DNA from: Boudabousia marimammalium
Lineage (GTDB): Bacteria; Actinomycetota; Actinomycetes; Actinomycetales; Actinomycetaceae
DNA length: 64,000 nt
Direction of reading: 5' to 3'
Assembly (NCBI RefSeq): GCF_001936115.1
Contig: NZ_MPDM01000003.1
Coordinates: 186,386 to 250,385, forward strand
Each line of letters begins with the position of its first letter. The stretch's first letter is position 1. A program made the translations under genes and the position numbers. The notes under the pieces were generated by a model that worked only from the letters and a program-made list of their open reading frames with translations, did no database searches and was not told the DNA's origin. This document shows positions 52,937 through 62,480 of the stretch, piece after piece.

Positions 52937-54172
52937 ATGAGTAACCCACGCGTATTAGCAATTGTTCTCGCCGGCGGCGAAGGTAAGCGTCTTATGCCCC
53001 TCACTGTGGATCGGGCTAAGCCTGCAGTCCCCTTTGGCGGGCATTATAGATTGATTGATTTTTCTCTCTCTAATATCGTCAACTCTGGTTTCTTGCAGGT
53101 TGTCGTCTTAACCCAGTACAAATCGCACTCTTTGGACCGTCACGTTACTTTGACATGGCGCATGTCCAATCTTTTGGGCAATTTCGTGGCTCCGGTTCCG
53201 GCGCAGCAACGAATGGGCAAGCACTGGTTCCTAGGTAGCGCCGACGCCATCTACCAGTCCATGAATATTGTTGAAGATGAGAAGCCCGACTATATTGTCA
53301 TCACCGGTGCAGATAATATTTACCGGATGGATTTCAGCCAGATGCTGGATCATCACATCGCTTCCGGTCTGCCTTGCACGGTAGCTGGTATTCGCCAGCC
53401 TTTGTCTTTGGCCAACCAGTTCGGCGTGATTGAGGCTAAAGACGGGGTCATCACCAACTTCTTGGAGAAACCTGAGAATTGTAAGGGGCTACCCGATGCG
53501 CCCGATCAGGTGTTAGCCTCGATGGGCAACTACATTTTCACCACCAAAGATTTGAAAGAAGCACTATCGATAGATGCCCAAGATTCTGAGTCAGCACATG
53601 ACATGGGCGGCAATATTGTCCCCTATTTCGTCTCCCAAAACGCTGCTGGCGTGTATGACTTCATTGATAATGACGTCCCTGGCGCATTGGACCGCGACCG
53701 CGACTACTGGCGTGATGTAGGTACTTTGGATGCCTACTATGAGGCGAATATGGATTTGGTGTCAGTGAACCCGGTGTTCAATCTGTACAACCAAAACTGG
53801 CCGGTATTCACAGGTCTGTCGGGTTCTTTTGCTCCTGCTAAGTTCGTTTACGGCAGTGCGGACCGGATGGGCGTGGCAATTGATTCGATTGTCTCCCCTT
53901 CGGTGATTATTTCCGGCGGTAAGGTACAACGTTCAGTTCTCTCCCCCGGCGTGTATGTGCACTCTTGGGCAGATATTTCTGGCTCCGTACTGATGCACTC
54001 CACCAAGGTGGGCCGCGGTGCGGTAGTACACCGCGCTATCTTGGATAAGAACTGCGTGGTTGAGCCGGGCGCTCAGGTCGGTGTCGATCTGGACCGTGAC
54101 CGGGAACGCGGTTTGACCGTGACAGAATCCGGAATTGTGGTAGCCCCCAAGGGTCTAGTAATCCGCAAGTAG
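52937..54172 (+). CDS. glgC: Glucose-1-phosphate adenylyltransferase
   Basis: GlgC makes ADP-glucose for glycogen. This 411-residue protein has nucleotide-binding [26 protein letters not shown] near the start, catalytic-site phrases FLEKPEN and [14 protein letters not shown], and a C-terminal left-handed beta-helix with hexapeptide repeats. A leaderless promoter is suggested. It is divergent from glgA, and a strong hairpin terminator follows. Confidence 0.97.
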   Translation: MSNPRVLAIVLAGGEGKRLMPLTVDRAKPAVPFGGHYRLIDFSLSNIVNSGFLQVVVLTQYKSHSLDRHVTLTWRMSNLLGNFVAPVPAQQRMGKHWFLGSADAIYQSMNIVEDEKPDYIVITGADNIYRMDFSQMLDHHIASGLPCTVAGIRQPLSLANQFGVIEAKDGVITNFLEKPENCKGLPDAPDQVLASMGNYIFTTKDLKEALSIDAQDSESAHDMGGNIVPYFVSQNAAGVYDFIDNDVPGALDRDRDYWRDVGTLDAYYEANMDLVSVNPVFNLYNQNWPVFTGLSGSFAPAKFVYGSADRMGVAIDSIVSPSVIISGGKVQRSVLSPGVYVHSWADISGSVLMHSTKVGRGAVVHRAILDKNCVVEPGAQVGVDLDRDRERGLTVTESGIVVAPKGLVIRK

Positions 54173-54182
54173 CCTGCAAGTC

Positions 54183-54216
54183 ACTGTGCCCTAGAGCTGC
54201 GGTTCTAGGGCACAGT
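54183..54216. terminator. Bidirectional hairpin between glgC and the SixA-like gene
   Basis: A perfect 13-bp stem ACTGTGCCCTAGA/TCTAGGGCACAGT has an 8-nt loop. Its right arm overlaps the last codons of the convergent SixA-like gene. Confidence 0.75.
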
Positions 54217-54699
54217 TGTATGTAGTACCTGCACTAGTTGACAACTTCCGTAGTTGATTTCCGAGGGCGTTAGGTCGCAATCAAGCACGACTGCGGTGGC
54301 TGTGGGAACCCCATGATTGAAGATTTGTGCTTGTGCTTCATTAGCTACTAGTTGAGCAGCGGTCGCTGAAATAGTCGGCTCATGTCCGATGATTACAGTG
54401 GTCGCGGTTTCACTCAACCTGATAATTTCTATCAGGTCATCCATCCATGCCTGATAGATTTTTCGATCTTCCACAACGTCAGCGAATGACTGACTTGGTT
54501 GTATCGCCGCCAGGGTTTGCCGCGTCCGCAGAGCTGATGACACATACACCGTTACTGGATCTACCAGATAATCGCCAAGTAGCCTGCCGAGGGCGGCCGC
54601 TTGCTCTTTACCGCCCGTAGTGAGAGCTCTACCGTGGTCTCCAGAATCGGAGTATCTCTCAGCAGTAGCATGCCTGATTAGAACGATACGAGTGCCCAT
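54205..54699 (-). CDS. SixA-like histidine phosphatase
   Basis: This 164-residue histidine phosphatase domain has catalytic LIRHATAERY near residue 7, the conserved SALRTRQT arm and the second catalytic His in VIIGHEPTIS. Small, SixA-like members act on phosphohistidine of signalling proteins or small substrates; here the target is unknown. It lies 28 nt after the ABC-F gene on the same strand and may be co-transcribed. Confidence 0.9.
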   Translation of the reverse strand: MGTRIVLIRHATAERYSDSGDHGRALTTGGKEQAAALGRLLGDYLVDPVTVYVSSALRTRQTLAAIQPSQSFADVVEDRKIYQAWMDDLIEIIRLSETATTVIIGHEPTISATAAQLVANEAQAQIFNHGVPTATAVVLDCDLTPSEINYGSCQLVQVLHTTVP

Positions 54700-54727
54700 C
54701 TGTCAACTTTCTGAAAGTCGTTTGAAT

Positions 54728-56341
54728 CTAGGTCAAGGTTACCAAATCTAGATAATCTTCCGACCAAAGGTCCTCATCCGCATCAGGCAAAATCAACACT
54801 CGGTCAGGATTGAGAGCTTCAACTGCTCCCGGATCGTGGGTGACTAGAATAACTGCTCCCTCGTAACTAGCTAAAGCTTCCAAAATCTGTTCCCGCGAGG
54901 CAGGATCTAGGTTGTTAGTAGGCTCATCGAGTAGCAGCACATTCGCAGCAGAGACTACGAGCGTGGCCAGCGCCAGGCGGGTCTTCTCACCTCCGGAAAG
55001 AACTGCAGCAGGCTTGTCCACGTCTTCACCGCTGAAAAGGAACCGCCCTAACACATTGCGGGTTTGAGTATCATCAAAATCTGGGGCGGCTGCAGCCATA
55101 TTCTCCAAAACGGTAGCGTGCACATCGAGGGTTTCATGTTCCTGCGCGTAGTAGCCGAGTTTAAGCCCGTGGCCGGCGATTACCTCACCGTCGTCAGCTT
55201 CCTCGACCCCAGCTAAGATACGGAGCAAGGTGGTCTTACCGGCACCATTCAAACCCAAGACAACTACTTTTGAACCACGGTCAATCGCTAAATCCACGCC
55301 AATCAACACATCCAGTGAGCCGTAGGATTTAGTAATCCCGCGCGCCTCCAGCGGTACTCTACCGGAAGGCGCAGGGTCGGGAAAACGAATATTCGCAACC
55401 TTCTCCACGGGAGCAGATTCCTCCACCGAAGCCAACAGCTCCTCAGCCCTACGTAGCATCTGCTGAGCGGCAACGGCTTTGGTTGCTTTTGCTCTCATCT
55501 TTTCGCCCTGTAAACGCAGCGCGGCAGCCTTCTTTTCCGCGTTAGCCCGCTCCCGCCGTCGCCGGCGTTCGTCATCAGCGCGTTGCTTTAAGTACTCAGC
55601 CCAACCCAGATGGTAAATATCCATTACCCCGCGTGAGGCATCCAAGTAAATGACTTGATTAACTGTCTCTTGGAGGAGCTTGACATCGTGGGAAATAATC
55701 ACACAACCACCAGGATAGTTGCGCAAATATTCTCTCAACCAGATGATGGAGTCATGGTCTAGGTGGTTTGTTGGTTCATCCAAAAGCAGCACGTCAGCCT
55801 CTGAGAAAAGCACTCTGGCCAGCTCTACTCGCCGGCGTTGGCCGCCCGAAAGAGTGTGCAGAGGCTGTTCCAGAACCCGGTTTGGCAGCCCTAAAGAGTT
55901 CGCAATTTGAGCGGCTTCCGCGTTTGCTCGCCATCCCCCGGCAACCGTAAATTCGTGATCTAGACGGGTGTATCGTTCCATCGCTTTGACCTGTTTATCT
56001 CCGGTCAAAGTCCCCATATCGCGCTCGGCTTTCTTGATGCGAGCAAGTAGCTTATCGATGCCACGAACCTCAATAATTCGCGCCCTAGCAGTCTGTTCAG
56101 GATCTCCCACGCGAGGATCTTGGGAAAGGTATCCAACGGTTCCATTCGAGTGGACTGAGCCTGAGAACTCCACAATGTCTGAGTTAGAGTTATCTCCCGC
56201 AAGTAGCCGCATGGTGGTGGTCTTCCCGGCACCGTTACGTCCCACCAGACCAATCCGCATGCCCTTATCTACTTTAAAGGAGGCCTCTTTGACGAGGGTG
56301 CGCGCCCCGATTCGTACGGATAGGTTAGATACATTAATCAC
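54728..56341 (-). CDS. ABC-F family ATPase
   Basis: This 537-residue protein has two ABC domains and no membrane part. The first has GRNGAGKTTTMRLLAG and LSGGQRRRVELARVLF; the second has GLNGAGKTTLLRIL and LSGGEKTRLALATLV. A basic, Arg/Lys/Ala-rich interdomain linker (about residues 240-310) is the ribosome-probing arm of ABC-F proteins. It may be an energy-sensing or antibiotic-relief translation factor. The start is GTG with TAGAAT 6 nt upstream, so a leaderless GTG start is likely. Confidence 0.92.
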   Translation of the reverse strand: MINVSNLSVRIGARTLVKEASFKVDKGMRIGLVGRNGAGKTTTMRLLAGDNSNSDIVEFSGSVHSNGTVGYLSQDPRVGDPEQTARARIIEVRGIDKLLARIKKAERDMGTLTGDKQVKAMERYTRLDHEFTVAGGWRANAEAAQIANSLGLPNRVLEQPLHTLSGGQRRRVELARVLFSEADVLLLDEPTNHLDHDSIIWLREYLRNYPGGCVIISHDVKLLQETVNQVIYLDASRGVMDIYHLGWAEYLKQRADDERRRRRERANAEKKAAALRLQGEKMRAKATKAVAAQQMLRRAEELLASVEESAPVEKVANIRFPDPAPSGRVPLEARGITKSYGSLDVLIGVDLAIDRGSKVVVLGLNGAGKTTLLRILAGVEEADDGEVIAGHGLKLGYYAQEHETLDVHATVLENMAAAAPDFDDTQTRNVLGRFLFSGEDVDKPAAVLSGGEKTRLALATLVVSAANVLLLDEPTNNLDPASREQILEALASYEGAVILVTHDPGAVEALNPDRVLILPDADEDLWSEDYLDLVTLT

Positions 56342-56347
56342 TGGCTC

Positions 56348-56353
56348 ATTCTA
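56348..56353 (-). promoter_or_regulatory. -10 element of leaderless ABC-F gene
   Basis: TAGAAT ends 6 nt before the GTG start at 56341. Confidence 0.6.
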
Positions 56354-56499
56354 ACTGCTTAGAGTACGATACGCGGAGAGCAGACCGCCTAATGTGACCC
56401 GCTCCCCTAAGGTAGAACAGCGAGCGCCTAAAAGGGTGTAGGGGTAACATTTAAACGTTGATTAGTTCCGCCACGGGCATGGGCGTTGAAGGAGAACCA

Positions 56500-58206
56500 G
56501 TGGTACAGAAAAGTATTGCAGAGCAAGCTCACGCACATTACGACCGTGGGGTTCCTTTTGAGATACCTCTTCCCACTAGGTCTTTATATTTCTTACTAGA
56601 GACCTCCGCACGCTACTATCCAAACAATATTGCGATTGATTTCTTCGGCCGCACCTGGACTTATGAGAAGCTACTGCGTGAGGTCAACCAGGCAGCACAG
56701 GTGCTCTATCAGATTGGTGTCCGTAAGGGCGATACCGTTGCTTTAGCAATGCCAAACTGCCCGCAGCATTTCGTCGCTTTCTACGCTCTCATGCGCTTGG
56801 GAGCTGTGGCTGCGGAGCATAACCCTTTGGCTCCTGACGCACAGATTGCAGGCCAGTTGGAACGCAATGGCGCGAAGGTAGCGATTGTATGGGAAAAGTG
56901 CGCCTCCTCCTACACACAGATTGTGGAAGATGGAGGCACCGTATTCAGCGTAAACCTATCCGCATCAATGCCCGCAAAGTATCGTTTCGCTTTGAATCTA
57001 CCCGTCAATAAGGCTAGGAAAAAGCGCGCTCAAGTAAGGGCAGATGTACCTGCAGAGTACCTCAGCTGGGATAACGAAGTCGCGAACTCGCGTCTGCTCG
57101 CTGCCACGGTTCCGCATGCCGAGGTTGATGACATCGCAGTTATTTTGCACACCGGCGGCACTAATGGAGTCCCAAAATCTGTGCCGCTGACACATCTTAA
57201 CCTAGGTGCGAATGCTAACCAGAATATTTTCTGGGTCTGGAAGCTACACGAAGGGGCAGAAACCTTCTGGTCCCTACTTCCCTACTTTCATGCCTTCGGC
57301 CTGACTTTCTTCCTGATCTGTTCCGTGGCTTTAAGTAGCACCCAGGTCATGCTTCCTCAGTTTGATGTGGATGCCGCCCTCGATGCGCATAAACGTCGAC
57401 CGATTTCTTTCTTTGTCGGTGTTCCTCCAATGTTTGACCGCTTAGCCAAAGCCGCCCGTAAACGCGGTGATGACTTGACATCGATTAAGTTCGCTATCTC
57501 CGGCGGAATGCCGCTTTCTCGGGAAATCGCAGAGCTTTGGGAACACACCACCACGCACTACATCATTGAGGGCTACGGAATGTCAGAGACTGCACCCACC
57601 ATGTGCGGCTCCCCACTCACGCCTGAGCGCAGACACAGTAGTTTGGGATTACCCTTCCCCTCAACTGAAATCCGACTTGTCGACCCGGCCAATCCCTCCA
57701 TGGATGTGGAGGACGGGCAACCTGGCGAAATTCTAGTCAAAGGTCCACAGGTTTTCTCCGGATATCTAGACGCCCCCGAAGAAAACCAGCGCGTATTCCA
57801 TGATGGCTGGCTGCGCACCGGCGATATCGCACGCAATGAAGACGGCTTCCTAGTCATGGCTGACCGTCTAAAAGAAATGATCATCACATCCGGTTTCAAT
57901 GTCTTCCCCTCAGAGGTAGAAGCAGTATTTAACCAGATGGAAGAAATTGAGTCCTGCACTGCGGTTGGAATTAGCGACCCAGAATCAGGCGAAAAAGTGG
58001 CTCTCGCCATTGTTCCCGCTGAAGAGCAGGAAGGTAGACTCACTTTGGCCGATATCAGGGCTTTCGGTGAAGCGCACCTGCCTCACTATGCGCTACCGAA
58101 AATTGTGGAGCTATTCGAGTCACTACCCGTCTCACAGTTAGGCAAAGTGCTTCGCCACACAGTGCGGGACCAGATTACCCAGCGGCAAGGTAAACCTAAG
58201 GCCTGA
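56500..58206 (+). CDS. Long-chain acyl-CoA synthetase-like AMP-binding enzyme
   Basis: This 568-residue ANL-superfamily enzyme has the AMP-binding loop HTGGTNGVPKSVPLTH (the usual TSGTTG motif carries Asn in place of Thr), motif GYGMSETAPTMCG, the hinge region WLRTGDIARNEDGFLVMADRLKEMIITSGFNVFPSEVE, and C-terminal catalytic Lys in QLGKVLRH. It probably activates fatty acids to acyl-CoA. GTG 56500 has AAGGAG with 5-6 nt spacing; an upstream TTG at 56458 lacks it. Confidence 0.88.
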   Translation: MVQKSIAEQAHAHYDRGVPFEIPLPTRSLYFLLETSARYYPNNIAIDFFGRTWTYEKLLREVNQAAQVLYQIGVRKGDTVALAMPNCPQHFVAFYALMRLGAVAAEHNPLAPDAQIAGQLERNGAKVAIVWEKCASSYTQIVEDGGTVFSVNLSASMPAKYRFALNLPVNKARKKRAQVRADVPAEYLSWDNEVANSRLLAATVPHAEVDDIAVILHTGGTNGVPKSVPLTHLNLGANANQNIFWVWKLHEGAETFWSLLPYFHAFGLTFFLICSVALSSTQVMLPQFDVDAALDAHKRRPISFFVGVPPMFDRLAKAARKRGDDLTSIKFAISGGMPLSREIAELWEHTTTHYIIEGYGMSETAPTMCGSPLTPERRHSSLGLPFPSTEIRLVDPANPSMDVEDGQPGEILVKGPQVFSGYLDAPEENQRVFHDGWLRTGDIARNEDGFLVMADRLKEMIITSGFNVFPSEVEAVFNQMEEIESCTAVGISDPESGEKVALAIVPAEEQEGRLTLADIRAFGEAHLPHYALPKIVELFESLPVSQLGKVLRHTVRDQITQRQGKPKA

Positions 58207-58230
58207 AGTCACAAGTACATCAGGCCTTAG
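58196..58230. terminator. Hairpin between the acyl-CoA ligase gene and sufT
   Basis: A perfect 11-bp stem CTAAGGCCTGA/TCAGGCCTTAG has a 13-nt loop that begins at the ligase stop codon. It is probably bidirectional between converging genes. Confidence 0.65.
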
Positions 58231-58250
58231 AACTGAACTAGCAGTTTCGA

Positions 58251-58688
58251 TTAAACGTTGAACCCCAGAGCACGAAGCTGCTCACGCCCATCGTTTGTAA
58301 TGCGATCTGGACCCCACGGTGGCATCCATACCCAGGTAATGGTGACACCGTTAGCAATCGGTTCAAGCACCATCTGCGCCTGCTGCTCAATCACGTCAGT
58401 GAGCGGGCAAGCCGCAGAAGTCAAAGTCATATCTAAAGCAACATGATTATCTTCTTCTACTGCCACCCCATACAGCAAACCCAAATCAACTACGTTAATG
58501 CCGAGCTCCGGATCGATCACATCACGGAGAGCCTCTGCGACGTCCTCAGCTGCTAAGCTCCCCCGAGAAATCATATCGGGGCCATCTGAGGGCTCCGGCT
58601 CCGGCAGCGTGAAACGCTGGCTTACCGGCTCAGTAGCAGCCATCGGATTCACGACCTGGCTGGGATCGTTAAAATCTTGATTTGTCAT
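58251..58688 (-). CDS. sufT: SufT-like iron-sulfur assembly factor (MIP18/DUF59)
   Basis: This 145-residue protein has a DUF59/MIP18 domain at its centre: LRDVIDPELGINVVDLGLLYGV and MTLTSAACPLTDVIEQQA, the Cys being a likely cluster ligand. An extra N-terminal segment of about 40 residues is polar. SufT assists Fe-S maturation. The stop of sufU overlaps its start by 1 nt (58688), so it is the last gene of the SUF operon. Confidence 0.92.
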   Translation of the reverse strand: MTNQDFNDPSQVVNPMAATEPVSQRFTLPEPEPSDGPDMISRGSLAAEDVAEALRDVIDPELGINVVDLGLLYGVAVEEDNHVALDMTLTSAACPLTDVIEQQAQMVLEPIANGVTITWVWMPPWGPDRITNDGREQLRALGFNV

Positions 58689-59146
58689 TAGGATTCCTTC
58701 GTTTCAGCAGTAGCAATGGCATCTCGAAGAGCCATCCAGCCTAATAGTGCACACTTCACACGTGCCGGGAACTTAGAAGCACCGCTTAGCGCAGCTGCGT
58801 CCGCAAGTTCATCGAGGTCATCTTCACTCAGTTCGGCGCCTCGCGAATGCATCATCCGCGAGAAAGTTTCCGCAAGATGTTCACGCTCTTGCGTGCCCAT
58901 CCCCACTACCATCTCAGACATCATGGATAAAGAGGCTTGAGAAATCGAACAGCCTGAGCCATCCCAGACCAATCGTTTCACCGAACCATCCTCGGCCAAA
59001 TCAACGCCGAGAGTGACCTCATCACCACAGGTAGGATTAACCTGATGACTGCTTCCGGAGATGTCTTCAGGAACAGATCCGCTTCCGCTACGGGCACGTG
59101 CGTGATCTAAAATCACCTGCTGATAAAGCTGTTCAAGTTCCGACAT
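58688..59146 (-). CDS. sufU: SufU iron-sulfur cluster assembly protein
   Basis: This 152-residue SufU takes sulfur from SufS through a zinc-bound cysteine relay. Conserved Cys occur in NPTCGDEV, GSGCSISQAS and VKCALLGW, with the Asp in TCGDE that completes zinc binding. ATG 59146 has GGAGGG 3-4 nt upstream, inside the end of sufS; the family start is MSELEQLYQQ. A longer start at 59158 overlaps sufS by 11 nt. Confidence 0.95.
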   Translation of the reverse strand: MSELEQLYQQVILDHARARSGSGSVPEDISGSSHQVNPTCGDEVTLGVDLAEDGSVKRLVWDGSGCSISQASLSMMSEMVVGMGTQEREHLAETFSRMMHSRGAELSEDDLDELADAAALSGASKFPARVKCALLGWMALRDAIATAETKES

Positions 59147-59147
59147 G

Positions 59148-60434
59148 CTACCCTCCAAAAAAGCGGATGACCCGATTAATACCAGCTACTAGCCTATCGG
59201 TTTCAGTCACGCTTGTCGTTAGTGAGGCAGAGGCTCTTGTCGAAGAGCGAACACCAAAATGGGTGTGCAGAGGAATCGCGCAGTGATGCCCAACCCGAAC
59301 CGCTACATCCTCGTCATCTAGAATCTGCCCAACGTCGTGAGGATGTACTCCCTCAACCTCAAAGGAGACCACCGCGAGACGAGAATCCATTGATTTTGGT
59401 CCCAAGATGCGCACTTGCTTGATCGCTTTTAACTGATCCAGCAGATGCTCACCAATTGCTCGCTCATGCTTTTCGATCCGGCCGAAACCAACCTCATCAT
59501 AGAAATCAAGTGCTTTAGCCCAACCAACGGCTTGCGCAACCGGCTGCGTGCCAGCCTCGAACTTAGCGGGAGCCTCATGGAAGGTAGCTTCCTCCATAGT
59601 CACCCAAGTCACCATGGAACCACCGGTCAAGAAGGGAGCCAGATGCTCCAGTACTTCGGCGCGCACATATAGAGCACCAATACCGGTTGGACCCATCATC
59701 TTATGCGCGGAAAATACCGCCGCATCCACCCCCAAATCATGGAGGTTAATAGGCAGATGAGCAGAGGACTGGCAGGTGTCAAGCACTACTAGAGCGCCCA
59801 CCCGTCGAGCAGCCGCAATGATTGGTTCCAAGTCAGTAATCGCGCCCGTCACGTTAGAGGCGTGCGTAATTGCCACAATCTTGGTGGAGGAATTGATTTT
59901 TTCCGCCAGGCGCGAAGTATCAATTAATCCATCTTCGGTTGCATCCAACCAAGTGAATTTAGCTCCTGAACGCTGACAGGCTTGCTGCCAGGGAACAATA
60001 TTGGCGTGGTGCTCCACCACTGTAGAGCAGACCTCATCACCGGGTCCAAGCGTCCACGGGCTAGCTTTCCCGACTCCCGCCGAGCAGACGAAAGCCAGCA
60101 GGTTGAGACCCTCTGTGGCGTTCTTGGTCCAAATGATTTCTTCTACATCTGCACCGACAAAATCGGCCAACCGCTTCCGAGCCTGTTCAAAGGCCACAGT
60201 TGATTCATCAGCCAACAGGTGGGTTCCCCGATTCACCGCCGCGTTATTATTCGCATAGTAATCCGAGACAGCGGAAATTACCGACTGTGGTTTTTGCGAG
60301 GTCGCTGCAGAGTCAAGATAGGCGATGGGGCGCCCTCCTCGCCCTGTCCGAGACAGGATGGGGAACTGCCCGCGCAGCTGCTCTAACTCAAGAGCGGTAA
60401 AACCAGACCCTAGTCCAACTGAAACCTCAGACAT
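59148..60434 (-). CDS. sufS: Cysteine desulfurase SufS
   Basis: SufS extracts sulfur from cysteine with pyridoxal phosphate. This 428-residue group II desulfurase has PLP-lysine in FSAHKMMGPTGIG, catalytic Cys in VRVGHHCAIPLHTHFG, and the N-terminal YLDSAATSQKP. It is followed at once by sufU, the partner that relieves its product persulfide. It starts 3 nt after the sufC stop. Confidence 0.97.
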   Translation of the reverse strand: MSEVSVGLGSGFTALELEQLRGQFPILSRTGRGGRPIAYLDSAATSQKPQSVISAVSDYYANNNAAVNRGTHLLADESTVAFEQARKRLADFVGADVEEIIWTKNATEGLNLLAFVCSAGVGKASPWTLGPGDEVCSTVVEHHANIVPWQQACQRSGAKFTWLDATEDGLIDTSRLAEKINSSTKIVAITHASNVTGAITDLEPIIAAARRVGALVVLDTCQSSAHLPINLHDLGVDAAVFSAHKMMGPTGIGALYVRAEVLEHLAPFLTGGSMVTWVTMEEATFHEAPAKFEAGTQPVAQAVGWAKALDFYDEVGFGRIEKHERAIGEHLLDQLKAIKQVRILGPKSMDSRLAVVSFEVEGVHPHDVGQILDDEDVAVRVGHHCAIPLHTHFGVRSSTRASASLTTSVTETDRLVAGINRVIRFFGG

Positions 60435-60437
60435 GAC

Positions 60438-61190
60438 TCATTTGACCAGGTACTTGTCGTATCCGTCAAGCTCGAGCTTGTCAGCCAGCTCCGGCCCACC
60501 CTGATCAGCGACGCGACCATCCACGAAAACGTGGACAAAGTCAGGCTTAATATAGTTAAGGATGCGAGTGTAGTGAGTAATCAACAAGATACCTGAGCCA
60601 ACATTATCGTGAACCCGATTAACCCCCTCCGAAACGATGCGTAGAGCATCCACGTCAAGACCGGAGTCAGTTTCATCCAAGATTGCAAAACTAGGCTTGA
60701 GTAGCTCCATTTGCAAGATCTCGTGGCGCTTCTTCTCGCCGCCAGAAAATCCCTTATTGACGTCGCGCTGAGCGAAGACCGGATCCATACGGAGCTTTTC
60801 CATTGCTTCATTGACGTCTTTCACCCATTGACGCAGAGCCGGAGCTTTACCATCGATAGCGGTCTTAGCGGTACGGAGGAAGTTGGAGACGGTTACGCCG
60901 GCAACCTCGACAGGGTACTGCATCGCAAGGAACAGGCCTGCGCGAGCACGTTCGTCAGCGGTCATCTCACCAAGATCTTGGTCATCTAGATAGGCGTGAC
61001 CGGAGGTGATGTGGTAGTTGGGATGGCCGGCCAGAGAGTAAGCCAGCGTGGATTTACCAGAACCATTCGGTCCCATCACGGCGTGGATCTCACCAGATTT
61101 AATCGTCAGATCCACCCCCTTCAGAATCGGCTTCGGTCCGTCTTGAGTTTCCACAGAAACGTGGAGATCCTCAATCTTTAATGTTGACAT
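60438..61190 (-). CDS. sufC: Fe-S assembly ATPase SufC
   Basis: This 250-residue ABC ATPase energises the SufBCD scaffold. It has Walker A GPNGSGKSTLAYSLAG, the SufC-type signature FSGGEKKRHEILQM, Walker B FAILDETDSGLDVDAL and H-loop ITHYTRIL. It follows sufD by about 78 nt, a gap that contains a 14-bp palindrome (61203-61216). Confidence 0.97.
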   Translation of the reverse strand: MSTLKIEDLHVSVETQDGPKPILKGVDLTIKSGEIHAVMGPNGSGKSTLAYSLAGHPNYHITSGHAYLDDQDLGEMTADERARAGLFLAMQYPVEVAGVTVSNFLRTAKTAIDGKAPALRQWVKDVNEAMEKLRMDPVFAQRDVNKGFSGGEKKRHEILQMELLKPSFAILDETDSGLDVDALRIVSEGVNRVHDNVGSGILLITHYTRILNYIKPDFVHVFVDGRVADQGGPELADKLELDGYDKYLVK

Positions 61191-61202
61191 GTTGTTTTCC
61201 TT

Positions 61203-61216
61203 CCTAGGCGCCTAGG
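61203..61216. repeat. 14-bp palindrome between sufD and sufC
   Basis: CCTAGGCGCCTAGG is a perfect palindrome in the 78-nt gap between sufD and sufC. It could be a small attenuating or processing stem, or a protein site; nothing decides between them. Confidence 0.35.
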
Positions 61217-61268
61217 TCGCAGCCAAGGCTTCTCTCCAGAGCTAAGATAAATAAATTTTCGAGGGGGT

Positions 61269-62480
61269 TTAGACGGTACCAGCAGCAATTTGACCGGTCA
61301 TCATGAGTTCTTCCTCAATCTTTTCCATCAGGTGTTCGTCGACTTCAGGAACTCCAATTTGGTTAATCAGTTCGCCGAAGAAACCAAGCACCACTAGGCG
61401 GCGCGCATCAACTTCAGGAATACCGCGTGCACGTAGATAGAAGAGCTGCTCATCATCGAAACGACCGGTTGCGGACGCGTGGCCAGCGCCTACGATTTCG
61501 CCGTTTTCAATTTCCAAGTTCGGCACTGAATCTGCTCGGGCGCCTTCACTGAGAACCAAGTTACGGTTTAGCTCGTAGGTATCAGTACCGAAACCTTCTT
61601 TACCAATCAGTACGTCGCCAACCCAGACCGCATGGGCATTCTTCCCCTGTAGCGCCCCCTTGTAGGTGACTCGAGAAACACAATTGGGCTTTGAATGGTC
61701 AACGAAAAGTCGATGTTCGTGATGCTGTCCAGCGTCGGTGAAGTACAGACCCAAAAGTTCAACATTCGCACCGGGCTCAGAGAAACGCGCATCAGTGCAG
61801 ATGCGTACCAGGTCGCCACCCAAAGTCACCACAATATGCTTTACCTCAGCATCCTTCGCGGCCGTAATCCGGTAATTTGCCGCGTGAATAGAACTCTCAT
61901 CCCACTCTTGGGTAGTAACAACTGTTACCTTAGAGCCCGCGTCAGCAATAATCTGTACAGTCTCGTTGTAGAGAGCATGACCATAGTGTTCAAGCACGAC
62001 AATCGCACTGGATTGCTCTTTCACGTGGATCAGGGTGCTACCAGCTGCTGGCCGTTCGTGGGTGCCGGTCATCTTCACGATTACCGGGGTGTCCAGCTCG
62101 GTGCGAGCAGGGACTTCAATCATCATGGTTTCTTTCCAGTTTTCCCAGGCCAGTGCCGAGGTCCTATCCTGCGGACCACCAGCTAAGGCAAGCTGCGGGG
62201 CGTGAGAGCAATCCAGATATGACACACTGACATCATCAGGAGCCTGGATTTGAGCAGCGGGAACTTCTCCCTCATAGTTTTCTTCCATGAGTGGCCGAAT
62301 CCGCTTCATCGGGGTGAAACGCCATTCTTCCTCACGGCCGGTGGGGAGAGGGAAATCTGCTGACGAAAACGAAGTGGGACGCTCCGCGCGAGAACCGGAA
62401 GGTTTGACGGGCTTTTGCTGAGGGCGCGCCACGCCAGGGGTAAGTTCCTGGTTGTCAGGGAGCACAGTATATTCAGTCAT
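61269..62480 (-). CDS. sufD: Fe-S assembly scaffold protein SufD
   Basis: This 403-residue beta-helical scaffold subunit forms SufBC2D. The core includes VTYKGALQGKNAHAVWVGDVLIG and HASATGRFDDEQLFYLRARGIPEVDARRLVVLGFFGE, the second being the conserved SufB/SufD C-terminal block. Its start codon and the sufB stop overlap by 1 nt at 62480, so they are translationally coupled. Confidence 0.96.
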   Translation of the reverse strand: MTEYTVLPDNQELTPGVARPQQKPVKPSGSRAERPTSFSSADFPLPTGREEEWRFTPMKRIRPLMEENYEGEVPAAQIQAPDDVSVSYLDCSHAPQLALAGGPQDRTSALAWENWKETMMIEVPARTELDTPVIVKMTGTHERPAAGSTLIHVKEQSSAIVVLEHYGHALYNETVQIIADAGSKVTVVTTQEWDESSIHAANYRITAAKDAEVKHIVVTLGGDLVRICTDARFSEPGANVELLGLYFTDAGQHHEHRLFVDHSKPNCVSRVTYKGALQGKNAHAVWVGDVLIGKEGFGTDTYELNRNLVLSEGARADSVPNLEIENGEIVGAGHASATGRFDDEQLFYLRARGIPEVDARRLVVLGFFGELINQIGVPEVDEHLMEKIEEELMMTGQIAAGTV

